Assembly: GCA_038326615.1 (NCBI GenBank)
Contig: JBBQKF010000101.1
Location: forward strand, 1-9,104
DNA: 9,104 nucleotides
Source of the DNA: JBBQKF01 sp038326615
Lineage (GTDB): Bacteria; Bacillota; Clostridia; Saccharofermentanales; UBA5734
Direction: 5' to 3'
Positions 1-6,559 of this stretch are shown here, one piece after another. Numbering within the stretch: the first letter of the stretch is position 1; each line of letters opens with the position of its first letter. The notes beneath the pieces are model-generated. The model was given only the letters and a program-made list of their open reading frames with translations, had not been told where the DNA came from and searched no databases. Position numbers and translations under genes: made by a program.

Positions 1-150
1 GTCATTTTTTCACTTTCCTACTTAATTTTTAACAAAATGAAGACACAAAAAAGATATAGTTGTATAATGAATTTATATAGTCACAAAATAAACAGAATCC
101 ATAATATAAATGGAATTGTAAATTGCAAAAGAAAAAGAAGAAAATTTTAT

Positions 151-157
151 AAGGAGG
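151..157 (+). promoter_or_regulatory. Ribosome binding site of ridA
   Basis: AAGGAGG lies 8 bases before the ATG at 166. It is a near-perfect Shine-Dalgarno match and settles the start over an in-frame ATG at 37, whose extra 43 residues are basic, low in complexity and unlike any RidA N-terminus. Confidence 0.85.
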
Positions 158-165
158 AAGAGAAC

Positions 166-546
166 ATGACAAAAATTACAATATTTTCGCACAGTGCGCC
201 AAGAGCCATAGGACCCTACTCCCAGGCCATACGAAAAGGGGATCTTTTATATTTATCAGGGCAAATTCCGCTAAATCCTGAAACTGGAAGCATGATTGAC
301 GGAGGAATCGAAGAACAAACAAGACAAGTTCTTAGAAACATTAGCGCAATTCTCGAAGAAGCGGGCTATGAAAGAGAAGAGGTTTTGAAAGCAACAATTT
401 ATCTTAAGTCGCTTGCGGATTTTCATATTGTAAATTCGTTGTATGGAGAATATTTTTCTGCCCCTTTCCCTGCTCGTTCGTGCATAGAGGTATCTGCTCT
501 TCCTAAAGACGCGCTTATTGAAATCGAACTTATAGCTTCAAAATGA
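166..546 (+). CDS. ridA: RidA family reactive intermediate (enamine/imine) deaminase
   Basis: 126-residue protein, the usual length for the RidA/YjgF/YER057c family, which forms cytosolic homotrimers. Family members hydrolyse reactive 2-aminoacrylate-type enamines and imines released by PLP enzymes such as threonine dehydratase. Visible signatures are the N-terminal GPYSQA (residues 16-21), LSGQIP (30-35), the central EEQTRQVLRNI helix, and the C-terminal PARSCIEVSALPKDALIEIE block (102-121). The latter contains Arg104 and Glu119, matching the carboxylate-binding Arg105 and the active-site Glu120 of E. coli RidA, and Cys106, matching E. coli Cys107. The active-site set is therefore intact, which favours a true RidA over inactive Rid subgroups. 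The start at 166 is chosen for its strong ribosome binding site. A TATAAT at 63-68 could be a -10 box, but I see no matching -35. A 237-base gap separates it from the transporter, so it is probably a separate unit. Confidence 0.93.
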   Translation: MTKITIFSHSAPRAIGPYSQAIRKGDLLYLSGQIPLNPETGSMIDGGIEEQTRQVLRNISAILEEAGYEREEVLKATIYLKSLADFHIVNSLYGEYFSAPFPARSCIEVSALPKDALIEIELIASK

Positions 547-701
547 AAAACTTATTAGAATCTTAATAGCCATATTTTTAATAGGGTAAAGTCTAATCAA
601 AAACAAATCAAAGCGAACAAACATAATAAGTAAAGCTAAAATCATGCTTTAGAACGATGGCTTAGTAAATTTAGAAAAACTCGCATATCAGATGACTAGT
701 G

Positions 702-736
702 TTGATTTTATCAATTACACACTTGATTCAAAGTGT
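702..736. promoter_or_regulatory. Two adjacent inverted repeats upstream of the transporter operon
   Basis: The 237-base gap 547-783 has no gene. Two perfect inverted repeats sit 48-82 bases before the binding-protein start: TTGAT-ttt-ATCAA (702-714) and ACACTT-gattca-AAGTGT (719-736). The second can also be drawn as TACAC (716-720) with GTGTA (733-737). A weak sigma-A-like pair, ATTACA (714-719) and ACTAAT (737-742) with a 17-base spacer, would place the second repeat in the promoter spacer, as an operator often is. No T-run follows, so neither is a terminator. The operator role is inference. Confidence 0.3.
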
Positions 737-783
737 ACTAATAGCAAATTTGAAAACTCAAATTGGGGAAAGAGGTATTGAAT

Positions 784-1719
784 ATGAAAAGAAGTTTAAC
801 TATTTTTCTTGTATTTGTTTTAGTGATTTTTTCCGTTTCATGTGGCAACAAGCCAACTCCTGCTAAGGAAAAAGGCCCAGTTACAATAGCTACAATGATT
901 GATTCTGAAGGCGCAATACTTGGAAACATGATGATTCTTATGCTGGAGAAGAATAATTTTAAAATCAATGATAAAACCGAATTTGGTACGCCTGATATTT
1001 TAAGAAAAGCCCTTGTTTCCGGAGAAGTAGACCTTGTTCTGGACTATACTGGCTCAGGACAATATTACCATACTGTAAGCAATACAGATGATTGGTCTGA
1101 CGCAAAAAAGGGATATGAATTAACCAAGAAACTTGACAAAGAAGCAAATAATATTATATGGCTTGAGCCAGCAAATGCAAATAATACGGAAAGCCTTGCG
1201 GTAACGAAAGATTTTTCTGACAAAAACAAAATTAAAACGATGCAGGATTTAGCAGCGTATGTAAATTCAGAAGGAAAAATCAAACTGATTACATCTTCAT
1301 CTTTTTCTGAAAATATTAAAGGGCTTCGCGGACTTGAAACTGCATATGGGTTCAAACTTAGCGGAGATCAACTTGTAACTCTTGCATCAGGCAATACTGC
1401 TGAAATGCTAAAAGCCTTGTCTGAAGGAAAAGACGGAATCAATGTTTCTTTAGTATATGGAACTGACGGTTCACTTGATAAAATGAATCTTGTTGTTCTT
1501 AGTGACCCCAAAAGCATTCCTCCAGTTTATCTTCCAACACCCGTTTTAAGAGGTGCTATTTATGAGAAATATCCAGAAATTGAAAGTATTCTTAAGCCTG
1601 TTTTTCTATCACTGACTATTGAGAAACTTCGCTCTTTGAATTCTAAGGTCGCCTTTGATGGAAAGGCCGCTAAAGCAGTTGCTAAAGAATATTTGACCAG
1701 TGAAGGGTTTCTAAAATAG
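784..1719 (+). CDS. yehZ: YehZ/OsmF-type glycine betaine/choline ABC transporter substrate-binding lipoprotein
   Basis: 311-residue OpuAC-family binding protein. A lysine/arginine start (MKRS) and a hydrophobic stretch lead to Cys20-Gly21, the probable lipidation site. The lipobox S17-V18-S19-C20 is atypical, since residue -3 is usually Leu/Val/Ile. The mature part begins VTIATMIDSEGAILGNM, followed by the GEVDLVLDYTGSGQYY segment (80-95) and KKLDKEANNIIWLEPANANN (115-134). These are close to the YEYTGN-like and KLDxxANxIVWLxPAPANNT stretches of E. coli YehZ/OsmF. It should bind a quaternary ammonium osmolyte or related compound outside the membrane and hand it to the permeases. The ATG at 784 is preferred over an in-frame TTG at 763 because AGAGG (771-775) is 8 bases upstream and the signal peptide starts there. 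It is the first gene of the operon, 3 bases before the permease. The E. coli protein binds betaine poorly, so the true ligand is uncertain. Confidence 0.9.
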   Translation: MKRSLTIFLVFVLVIFSVSCGNKPTPAKEKGPVTIATMIDSEGAILGNMMILMLEKNNFKINDKTEFGTPDILRKALVSGEVDLVLDYTGSGQYYHTVSNTDDWSDAKKGYELTKKLDKEANNIIWLEPANANNTESLAVTKDFSDKNKIKTMQDLAAYVNSEGKIKLITSSSFSENIKGLRGLETAYGFKLSGDQLVTLASGNTAEMLKALSEGKDGINVSLVYGTDGSLDKMNLVVLSDPKSIPPVYLPTPVLRGAIYEKYPEIESILKPVFLSLTIEKLRSLNSKVAFDGKAAKAVAKEYLTSEGFLK

Positions 1720-1722
1720 CAA

Positions 1723-2946
1723 ATGGAAAATAGTATTAGCAAAAATTTTAATATTAAAAATATATTATTGCCAGCTATCGGCGCGCTCATTAATCTTTTA
1801 TCGCTTTTGTTTTTAAAATTCGCGCAGTTACGTCCTAATAGAATACAAAGCGGAGTATTAGTTAGCGCACACGAATTTTTTAATGGATATTACTATATTC
1901 TTATTGGTTTGACGATTTCTATATGTGTGGCTTCAATATTTAGCAGACGCAAGGCAAAAGGAATGGCGCTGATTGCAACCATAACAGGCGTTTATACCAT
2001 CTCGCTTTTTTTACTTTATGGAATTTCTACAACGCACGCTGTTATTGCATTAGGCGAGTTTGGAAGAGTTTCAGTAAGCGCAGGTTTATGGATTTGTCTT
2101 TTAGGATTATATGTTGTGGTTTCTGGAATTCTAAGAGATGGTGTTAAGCAAAAACGCGTAAGAAGATTAATTTTGTTTTTTGTATTTGTTTGCATTATAG
2201 CTATGTTCATCTCAGGGGTTTTTAAGGATTTATCAGTTGTTAAGGAATTCGAAAACCGGAAAGAAACAATTTTGGATCAAACGGTCCGACATTTTTTGCT
2301 TGCTTTAATTTCGGTAATTGTAGCAATAGTCGTTGGAATGCCAATTGCGTTTAATATTTACATCAAAAATAAAACAAATAGTATAATGCTTTTTCTTATT
2401 AACATTGGGCAAACAGTTCCTACCCTCTCACTTCTAGGGCTTATTATGATTCCATTGGCACTTATAAGTGCTAACAACGAATTTTTGCTAAAAATTGGGA
2501 TTACCGGATTTGGCGTTGCTCCATCGATTATAATTCTTATCATTTATGCATTGCTACCGATAGTTTATAATACACTTGCAGGACTCAAACTTGCAGATAA
2601 AAATATTTTGGAAGCCGCAAAAGGCATGGGAATGAATAAAAGGCAAGTGATGATGAAAGTGCATATTCCTTTGTCCTTGCCAGTAATATTTGGAGGCATT
2701 CGTACTGCGTTTACACAATCAGTTGGCAACGCTATTTTAGCAGGATTAATAGGAGGAGGAGGACTTGGAAGCATTATATTTTTAGGTTTAGCACAGGCAT
2801 CTCCTGATTTAATTCTTCTCGGAGTTATTCCGCTTATTGCAATGGCTTTTGTTATAGATTCTCTGATTCTTTTTATAATAAATTTTATAGAAAACAGGAA
2901 AAGAATGCGGTACCTAAAGGGTGATACAATTCAAAATCAAAGTTGA
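1723..2946 (+). CDS. yehY: YehY-type osmolyte ABC transporter permease with N-terminal membrane extension
   Basis: 407-residue inner-membrane permease. The first ~170 residues hold about five hydrophobic segments (roughly 12-33, 54-72, 81-99, 117-138, 147-166) not found in OpuAB-type permeases but typical of the long YehY subunit (385 residues in E. coli). Residues ~187-388 are a MetI-like transmembrane domain with the GQTVPTLSLLGL segment (229-240) and the EAA cytoplasmic loop EAAKGMGMN...HIPLSLP (297-320), which docks on the ATPase. It starts 3 bases after the binding-protein stop; a weak GAAGGG (1702-1707) is the only ribosome-binding match, so translation is probably coupled. The C-terminal tail RYLKGDTIQNQS is odd: its coding DNA is duplicated 170 bases downstream. 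That tail may have been acquired or remodelled when the duplication formed. Confidence 0.9.
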   Translation: MENSISKNFNIKNILLPAIGALINLLSLLFLKFAQLRPNRIQSGVLVSAHEFFNGYYYILIGLTISICVASIFSRRKAKGMALIATITGVYTISLFLLYGISTTHAVIALGEFGRVSVSAGLWICLLGLYVVVSGILRDGVKQKRVRRLILFFVFVCIIAMFISGVFKDLSVVKEFENRKETILDQTVRHFLLALISVIVAIVVGMPIAFNIYIKNKTNSIMLFLINIGQTVPTLSLLGLIMIPLALISANNEFLLKIGITGFGVAPSIIILIIYALLPIVYNTLAGLKLADKNILEAAKGMGMNKRQVMMKVHIPLSLPVIFGGIRTAFTQSVGNAILAGLIGGGGLGSIIFLGLAQASPDLILLGVIPLIAMAFVIDSLILFIINFIENRKRMRYLKGDTIQNQS

Positions 2947-3024
2947 ATGGGAAATTAGAAAATGGCATTGTAAAAGACATTGATAGATTTAGCAAAGACA
3001 AAGTATAACAAATTGAAATCATTT
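2885..3024 (+). repeat. Local direct duplication, copy 1 (permease 3' end plus broken small frame)
   Basis: Bases 2901-2970 match 3071-3140 at a constant offset of 170, with 64 of 70 identical by hand count. Similarity continues with small indels to 3024 (copy 2: 3196) and back to about 2885 (copy 2: 3046). Copy 1 carries the real permease C-terminus and its TGA stop (2944-2946). The stretch after the stop corresponds to the open 33-codon frame in copy 2, but here it is broken by TAG (2956-2958), TAA (2971-2973), a one-base deletion near 2978 and, in the shifted frame, a TAA at 3006-3008. It looks like a decayed twin of the copy 2 peptide. Confidence 0.85.
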
Positions 3025-3043
3025 TAATAAATTGATGAAGATT

Positions 3044-3196
3044 ATTCATAGAAAATAAGCATGTAGGTGTAAGAATACGGTACCTAAAGGGAGATACAAT
3101 TCAAAGTCAAAGTTGAATGGAAAATGTGAAAATGGCATTGCAAAAGACCATAAGTAGATTTGATAAAGAAAAAGTAAAACAAATTGCAATTGATTT
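3044..3196 (+). repeat. Local direct duplication, copy 2
   Basis: Second copy of the permease 3' end. Reading in the permease frame from 3045 gives FIENK, a 9-base insertion, then RIRYLKGDTIQSQS and a TGA (3114-3116). This differs from the true C-terminus by Met to Ile, Asn to Ser and one silent change. The fragment is preceded in frame by TGA (3036-3038) and has no start, so it is not itself a gene. An ATG follows the second TGA directly in the same frame and opens a 33-codon frame. Confidence 0.85.
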
Positions 3197-3218
3197 AGAG
3201 AAAAGGAAACAGAAATGA
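3117..3218 (+). CDS. Possible 33-residue peptide overlapping the ATPase start (ATGA)
   Basis: An ATG directly follows the in-frame TGA of the duplicated permease tail and opens 33 codons, beginning MENVKMALQKTISRF. The peptide is lysine-rich and probably helical, with no signal peptide or membrane segment, and I do not recognise it. Its stop TGA (3216-3218) overlaps the ATPase ATG (3215-3217) as ATGA, the usual arrangement for translational coupling. Compared frame-corrected with decayed copy 1, several changes are conservative (Asp/Glu, Ile kept, RF-K-KV kept), as expected if the sequence was once coding. Against it: no good ribosome binding site (the nearest, AAAGGGAG at 3085-3092, is 24 bases away) and very short length. 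It could be a coupling leader peptide or the remnant of a longer permease tail that once reached the ATPase start. Confidence 0.35.
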   Translation: MENVKMALQKTISRFDKEKVKQIAIDLEKRKQK

Positions 3219-4147
3219 TAACTTTAAAGAACATAACAAAAAATTATGGCGAAGTGTGCGCAGTGAAAAACTTCAGTCTTGAAATTGAAAAAGGCGAACT
3301 TTGCGTGCTTCTTGGAGCTTCGGGTTGTGGAAAATCAACGATTATTAAACTGATAAATTCACTGATTAAGCCTACTTCCGGAGAGATATATTTTGATGAC
3401 AAAGAAATTCAAAGCTTCAACGAAGATGAACTTCGAAGAAGGATCGGATATGTTATTCAAAGCGTAGGACTATTCCCCCATTACTCGGTATATGAAAATA
3501 TTAGTATTGTTCCAAAACTGCTAAAATGGACAAAACCGCAAATCGACACAAGAGTGGCCGAGTTACTTGAGTTAGTGGGAATTCGCAATTCTTTTAAAGA
3601 CAAAATGCCATATGAGCTTTCTGGCGGCGAAGGCCAAAGAGTTGGCGTTGCAAGAGCACTTGCAGCAGATCCTGAAATACTACTTATGGATGAGCCATTT
3701 GGTTCAGTTGACCCTCTTAATAGGGAACATCTTCAAAACGAATTTTTCCGGATTCAAAAGCTTCTTAACAAGACTGTTCTTTTTGTAACTCATGATGTAC
3801 AGGAAGCAATACTTTTGGCCGACAGGATTATTTTGATGAAGGATGGCGAAATTTTAAAAATTGGAAAACCTGGAGATTTCCTCGACGAAAATGACAGCCA
3901 GTACATTAAAGAATTTCTTGGAGTTGATTTTGCAGTTAAATTGTTATCGAGAATGCAGGTAAAAGATTTCATGAATTATAGTAAAAATTTGGCGCCAGTA
4001 TGCGAAAAATCGGTAAAAGAATCAGACACCCTAAGCAATGCTCTTTCAAAAATGATTTCTTGCAGATCAACTTTAATTAATGTAGTTGATGAAGATGGAA
4101 TACTAACAGGATGTATTTCTTTCAAAGAAATATTAGAAAATTTGTAA
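3215..4147 (+). CDS. yehX: YehX/OpuAA-type osmolyte ABC transporter ATP-binding protein
   Basis: 310-residue cytoplasmic ATPase that powers the importer (E. coli YehX has 308). All nucleotide-binding motifs are intact: Walker A GASGCGKST (34-42), Q-loop Gln82, signature LSGGEGQR (135-142), Walker B ILLMDEP (155-161) with catalytic Glu160, D-loop SVD (164-166) and switch His193. The signature has Glu-Gly where Gln-Gln is more common. Residues ~247-310 (MQVKDFM ... LINVVDEDGILTGCISFKEIL) form a single CBS-like unit, shorter than the paired CBS domains of OpuA ATPases that sense ionic strength, so osmotic gating may be reduced or need dimer pairing. The ribosome binding site AAGGA (3203-3207) is 7 bases from the ATG. 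Upstream lies the duplicated permease tail, and the start overlaps the stop of a possible 33-codon frame. Confidence 0.93.
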   Translation: MITLKNITKNYGEVCAVKNFSLEIEKGELCVLLGASGCGKSTIIKLINSLIKPTSGEIYFDDKEIQSFNEDELRRRIGYVIQSVGLFPHYSVYENISIVPKLLKWTKPQIDTRVAELLELVGIRNSFKDKMPYELSGGEGQRVGVARALAADPEILLMDEPFGSVDPLNREHLQNEFFRIQKLLNKTVLFVTHDVQEAILLADRIILMKDGEILKIGKPGDFLDENDSQYIKEFLGVDFAVKLLSRMQVKDFMNYSKNLAPVCEKSVKESDTLSNALSKMISCRSTLINVVDEDGILTGCISFKEILENL

Positions 4148-4252
4148 TGGGTATAGAGTAAATAATGAACTAAACATTTTATAATAGCTAATTTCTAAAC
4201 AAGTTTGCTAATATAAATAATTACGATTTTAATCCTTCCTAAAACTATATTC

Positions 4253-4282
4253 TTGAAACGTTTGTTTAAAACGAATTAGTAT
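4253..4282 (+). promoter_or_regulatory. Candidate promoter ahead of the 15-bp repeat array
   Basis: TTGAAA (4253-4258), an 18-base spacer and TAGTAT (4277-4282), overlapping TATACT (4280-4285). A transcript from here would cross the whole repeat array before the short permease. Only the boxes support this call. Confidence 0.25.
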
Positions 4283-4305
4283 ACTGCTAAAAAAATAAAT
4301 CCACA

Positions 4306-4410
4306 AAACATAAACCAACTAAACATAAACCAACTAAACATAAACCAACTAAACATAAACCTACTAAACATAAACCAACTAAACATAAACCAACTAAACA
4401 TAAACCTACT
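4306..4410 (+). repeat. 15-bp tandem repeat, seven copies, with 45-bp higher-order period
   Basis: Seven consecutive 15-bp units, either A (aaacataaaccaact) or B (aaacataaacctact), in the order A A A B A A B. Units 2-4 and 5-7 are therefore an exact 45-bp duplication (4321-4365 and 4366-4410). Degenerate units flank the array at 4291-4305 and 4411-4425. The unit is a multiple of three and on the + strand reads Lys-His-Lys-Pro-Thr; the only change (cca to cct) is silent. However, the frame opens after TAA (4288-4290), has no start codon and ends at TGA (4417-4419). The array fills part of the 354-base gap between the ATPase and the short permease. The rest (4148-4250) shows no gene or clear hairpin. 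Confidence 0.95.
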
Positions 4411-4435
4411 AAAAATTGACCTGCTAATAAGAAAC

Positions 4436-4465
4436 TTTACTTTTTATAAAAAAACAGATTATATT
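4436..4465 (+). promoter_or_regulatory. Candidate promoter for the short permease and dusB
   Basis: TTTACT (4436-4441), an 18-base spacer and TATATT (4460-4465) match four and five of six sigma-A consensus bases. Transcription would start near 4472, giving a leader of about 30 bases before the permease ATG. It lies directly after the 15-bp repeat array, so the permease need not depend on read-through from the ATPase. AT-rich background makes chance matches likely. Confidence 0.35.
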
Positions 4466-4486
4466 ATAAGATTTGACTAGAAAACC

Positions 4487-4492
4487 GGAGGA
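4487..4492 (+). promoter_or_regulatory. Ribosome binding site of yehW
   Basis: GGAGGA is 9 bases from the ATG at 4502 and 6 bases from an in-frame TTG at 4499. Spacing allows either, and ATG is preferred; the choice changes the protein by one residue. Confidence 0.75.
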
Positions 4493-4501
4493 AAAAAATT
4501 G

Positions 4502-5245
4502 ATGAAAACAAACAGTTATAAAAATTGGATATTGCCATTCATGCTGTTTTGTCTGTTTTTGTTTATAATATTTGACTTCGGATTCATTCAAAACATTTTA
4601 GCAATTATCATAAAACCCAAAAACATTTTCATTGAGAGGTCGTCACTTCCGGAGGTCGCATTTCAGCATATTTTCCTTGTTTTGATTTCAAGTACTATTT
4701 CGATTTTTGCAGGAATTTCACTAGCAATTTTAGCGCATTATACGAAAATTAAAGAATTCAAAGAGGTTCTAATTGATTTTGCAAATTTTGGAGAAACAAT
4801 ACCTACAATAGCAATTCTTGCATTTTCTGTCCCATTCCTTGGCTATGGAATAAAACCTGTTTTATTAGCATTAATAATTTACGGATTTCTTCCCGTTTTA
4901 AGGAACACTCTTGATGGTTTTGAAACAATTCCAAAAGATATCGAAGAAGCAGCAAAAGGCCTTGGGATGACATCAATTCAAGTGCTTGCAAAAGTTTTAC
5001 TCCCCCTTTCCCTGCCTGCAATATTTGCCGGAATACGTGCATCAATAATTCTTAATATAAGTGTTGCAACGGTCGGGGCCCTTGTTGGTGTTAATGGATT
5101 TGGAACTCTAATTATGAATGGAATAAGAGCCAACGACAGTCTTATGATTCTCAAAGGCGCATTGCCTGTAACAGCACTGGCGCTTGCTGTTGACAGTCTT
5201 TTTATCATGATTGGAAAACATTTTGAAGTGAGAAAAGATATTTGA
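4502..5245 (+). CDS. yehW: YehW-type osmolyte ABC transporter permease
   Basis: 247-residue inner-membrane permease, the short partner of the long permease upstream (E. coli YehW has 243). It has an N-terminal membrane segment (about 10-31), then a MetI-like domain with the FGETIPTIAILAF segment and the EAA loop EEAAKGLGMTS...LPLSLP (from Glu149), closely parallel to that of the long permease. Two unlike permeases per complex is a hallmark of the YehZYXW branch; together they should form the channel driven by the ATPase. It follows the ATPase only after a 354-base gap with a tandem repeat array, unusual inside an operon, so it may have its own promoter (4436-4465). The dihydrouridine synthase gene begins 29 bases after its stop. 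Confidence 0.92.
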   Translation: MKTNSYKNWILPFMLFCLFLFIIFDFGFIQNILAIIIKPKNIFIERSSLPEVAFQHIFLVLISSTISIFAGISLAILAHYTKIKEFKEVLIDFANFGETIPTIAILAFSVPFLGYGIKPVLLALIIYGFLPVLRNTLDGFETIPKDIEEAAKGLGMTSIQVLAKVLLPLSLPAIFAGIRASIILNISVATVGALVGVNGFGTLIMNGIRANDSLMILKGALPVTALALAVDSLFIMIGKHFEVRKDI

Positions 5246-5274
5246 AAAGAAATATAAATTAAGGATGTATAAAA

Positions 5275-6294
5275 GTGGAAATTGAAAAAGTAGCATCATG
5301 GATAAAGCCGATAACAATTGGAAATCTCACATTAGCAAACAACATATTATTTGCTCCGATGGCAGGGGGATCTGAACTTGCTTTCAGGAAAATCTGTCAT
5401 AGAATGGGTGCAGGCCTTGTTTGTACGGAGCTTGTTACAGCCAGAGGGATACGATATCAGAAAAGTATCGAAAAAAACTATAGATACCTCGAAATATCGC
5501 CAGATGAATTTCCTATTGCAATACAATTGTTTGGATCTGAAACATTAGATTTTGAAATTGCGATAAAAACAATTTTTGAACATCCGCTTCTTTCACAATG
5601 TTCAGCAATAGATATTAACATGGGATGTCCAGCCCCAAAAGTTGTCAAAACAGGAGCTGGAAGTGCTTTGATGAAAAACCTGCCCCTAGCTTCTTCGATA
5701 ATAGTAGCGGCCGTTAAGGCGTCTCCTGTTCCTGTTACTGTCAAATTTCGAAAAGGATGGAACGAAGAAACTGCGAATGCTCCTGAATTTGCCCGCATGT
5801 GCGAGGAATCAGGAGCATCTTTGATTGCTGTTCATGGAAGGACAACTAGACAGATGTATTCTGGTAAAGCTGACTGGGATATAATACGCAAAGCGAAAGA
5901 GGTTGTCAAAATTCCTGTAATTGGAAATGGCGACGTTATGTCTCCACAAACAGCTCTTGAAATGTTTGAGCAAACAAAGGTTGACGGCATCATGATTGGC
6001 CGTGCAGCACTTGGCAATCCATGGATTTTTAAAAACATACTTTCTACTCTTGGCAAAGATTTATTAAATACGAGTCTACAGCCGAGTCTAAATGAACGAG
6101 TGGAAATCATGAAAGAACACCTATATGGATCAATTGAACAGATGGGTGAAACAACAGCTATGAAAGAAATGCGAAAGCACTTTACATGGTATCTAAAAGG
6201 TGTTCACGGGACATCTCACATTAGGCAACAATTAATGACATGCACAAGAAAAGAAGAGACGCTTGGCATTCTTGATTTGTTGGTGCAAATTTAA
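5275..6294 (+). CDS. dusB: tRNA-dihydrouridine synthase, DusB type
   Basis: 339-residue flavoenzyme that reduces specific uridines in the tRNA D-loop to dihydrouridine using FMN and NAD(P)H. The N-terminal TIM barrel starts with LFAPMAGGSELAFR (25-38), the FMN-binding counterpart of APMAGVTD in most Dus proteins; the variant GGSEL replaces GVTDR. Next come the catalytic loop INMGCPAPKV with Cys118 as general acid, VTVKFRKGW with Lys157, AVHGRT with His187, and the phosphate-binding GNGDV and GIMIGRAALGNPWIF segments. The C-terminal ~90 residues form the helical tRNA-recognition domain. All expected catalytic residues are present and the length is normal. The start is GTG, with AAGGA (5261-5265) 9 bases upstream; the ATG at 5265 is in another frame and stops quickly. 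The 29-base gap after the permease suggests co-transcription with the transporter. Subfamily by motif resemblance only. Confidence 0.93.
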   Translation: MEIEKVASWIKPITIGNLTLANNILFAPMAGGSELAFRKICHRMGAGLVCTELVTARGIRYQKSIEKNYRYLEISPDEFPIAIQLFGSETLDFEIAIKTIFEHPLLSQCSAIDINMGCPAPKVVKTGAGSALMKNLPLASSIIVAAVKASPVPVTVKFRKGWNEETANAPEFARMCEESGASLIAVHGRTTRQMYSGKADWDIIRKAKEVVKIPVIGNGDVMSPQTALEMFEQTKVDGIMIGRAALGNPWIFKNILSTLGKDLLNTSLQPSLNERVEIMKEHLYGSIEQMGETTAMKEMRKHFTWYLKGVHGTSHIRQQLMTCTRKEETLGILDLLVQI

Positions 6295-6348
6295 TTTGTC
6301 TGCACTTCCCTATTCTAATCGATTTAAATAAATATATCATCGCAACGT

Positions 6349-6443
6349 CGAATAAATAGCTTGAAAAATTATTCTCATCAACAACCCCATAAATAGCATG
6401 ATAAATCATTCCCCTTATCGAATAATACCTCGAAAATTGAATT
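6349..6443 (+). repeat. Three degenerate ~26-28-bp direct repeats upstream of the EF-G gene
   Basis: The 282-base gap 6295-6576 holds three imperfect copies of a pattern like cgaataaatagcttgaaaaa followed by attattc: 6349-6376, 6386-6413 (offset 37) and 6419-6443 (offset 70, about one gap). Copies 1 and 2 share about 22 of 29 aligned bases by hand count. They could be a decayed tandem array or a row of protein-binding sites. Low base complexity makes chance similarity possible. Confidence 0.4.
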
Positions 6444-6512
6444 GTGAAATAATACAACAAATTAACTCAAATACTGTCAAAAAATATAGTGGTATTTGTA
6501 ATATTTGCATAG

Positions 6513-6518
6513 TATAAT
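6513..6518 (+). promoter_or_regulatory. Candidate -10 box of the EF-G-like gene
   Basis: A perfect TATAAT 59 bases before the start codon would give a leader of about 50 bases. No good -35 lies at 16-18 bases upstream (TGGTAT at 6490-6495 is the best placed). An alternative pair is CTGTCA (6474-6479) with TGTAAT (6497-6502), spacer 17. Confidence 0.4.
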
Positions 6519-6559
6519 TAACACAATGGTGTTTGTAAAGACACTAAATTTCACATTTC

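Noticed and set aside
37..165. N-terminal extension of the RidA frame from the ATG at 37
   Set aside because: It would add 43 basic, low-complexity residues before the family start. The strong AAGGAGG lies directly before 166.
4306..4410. CRISPR array
   Set aside because: Units are 15 bp and directly adjacent with no unique spacers; there are no cas genes.
4282..4455. Minus-strand frame through the 15-bp array, rich in Met-Phe-Ser-Trp-Phe
   Set aside because: About 50 codons, no ribosome binding site, and produced entirely by the repeat.
6286..6298. CAAATT-t-AATTTG palindrome at the dusB stop as a terminator
   Set aside because: All A/T apart from the ends, no loop room and no T-run after it.
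6221..6460. 79-codon minus-strand frame between dusB and the EF-G gene
   Set aside because: TTG start without a ribosome binding site, overlaps the dusB 3' end, and the composition is that of AT-rich shadow sequence.
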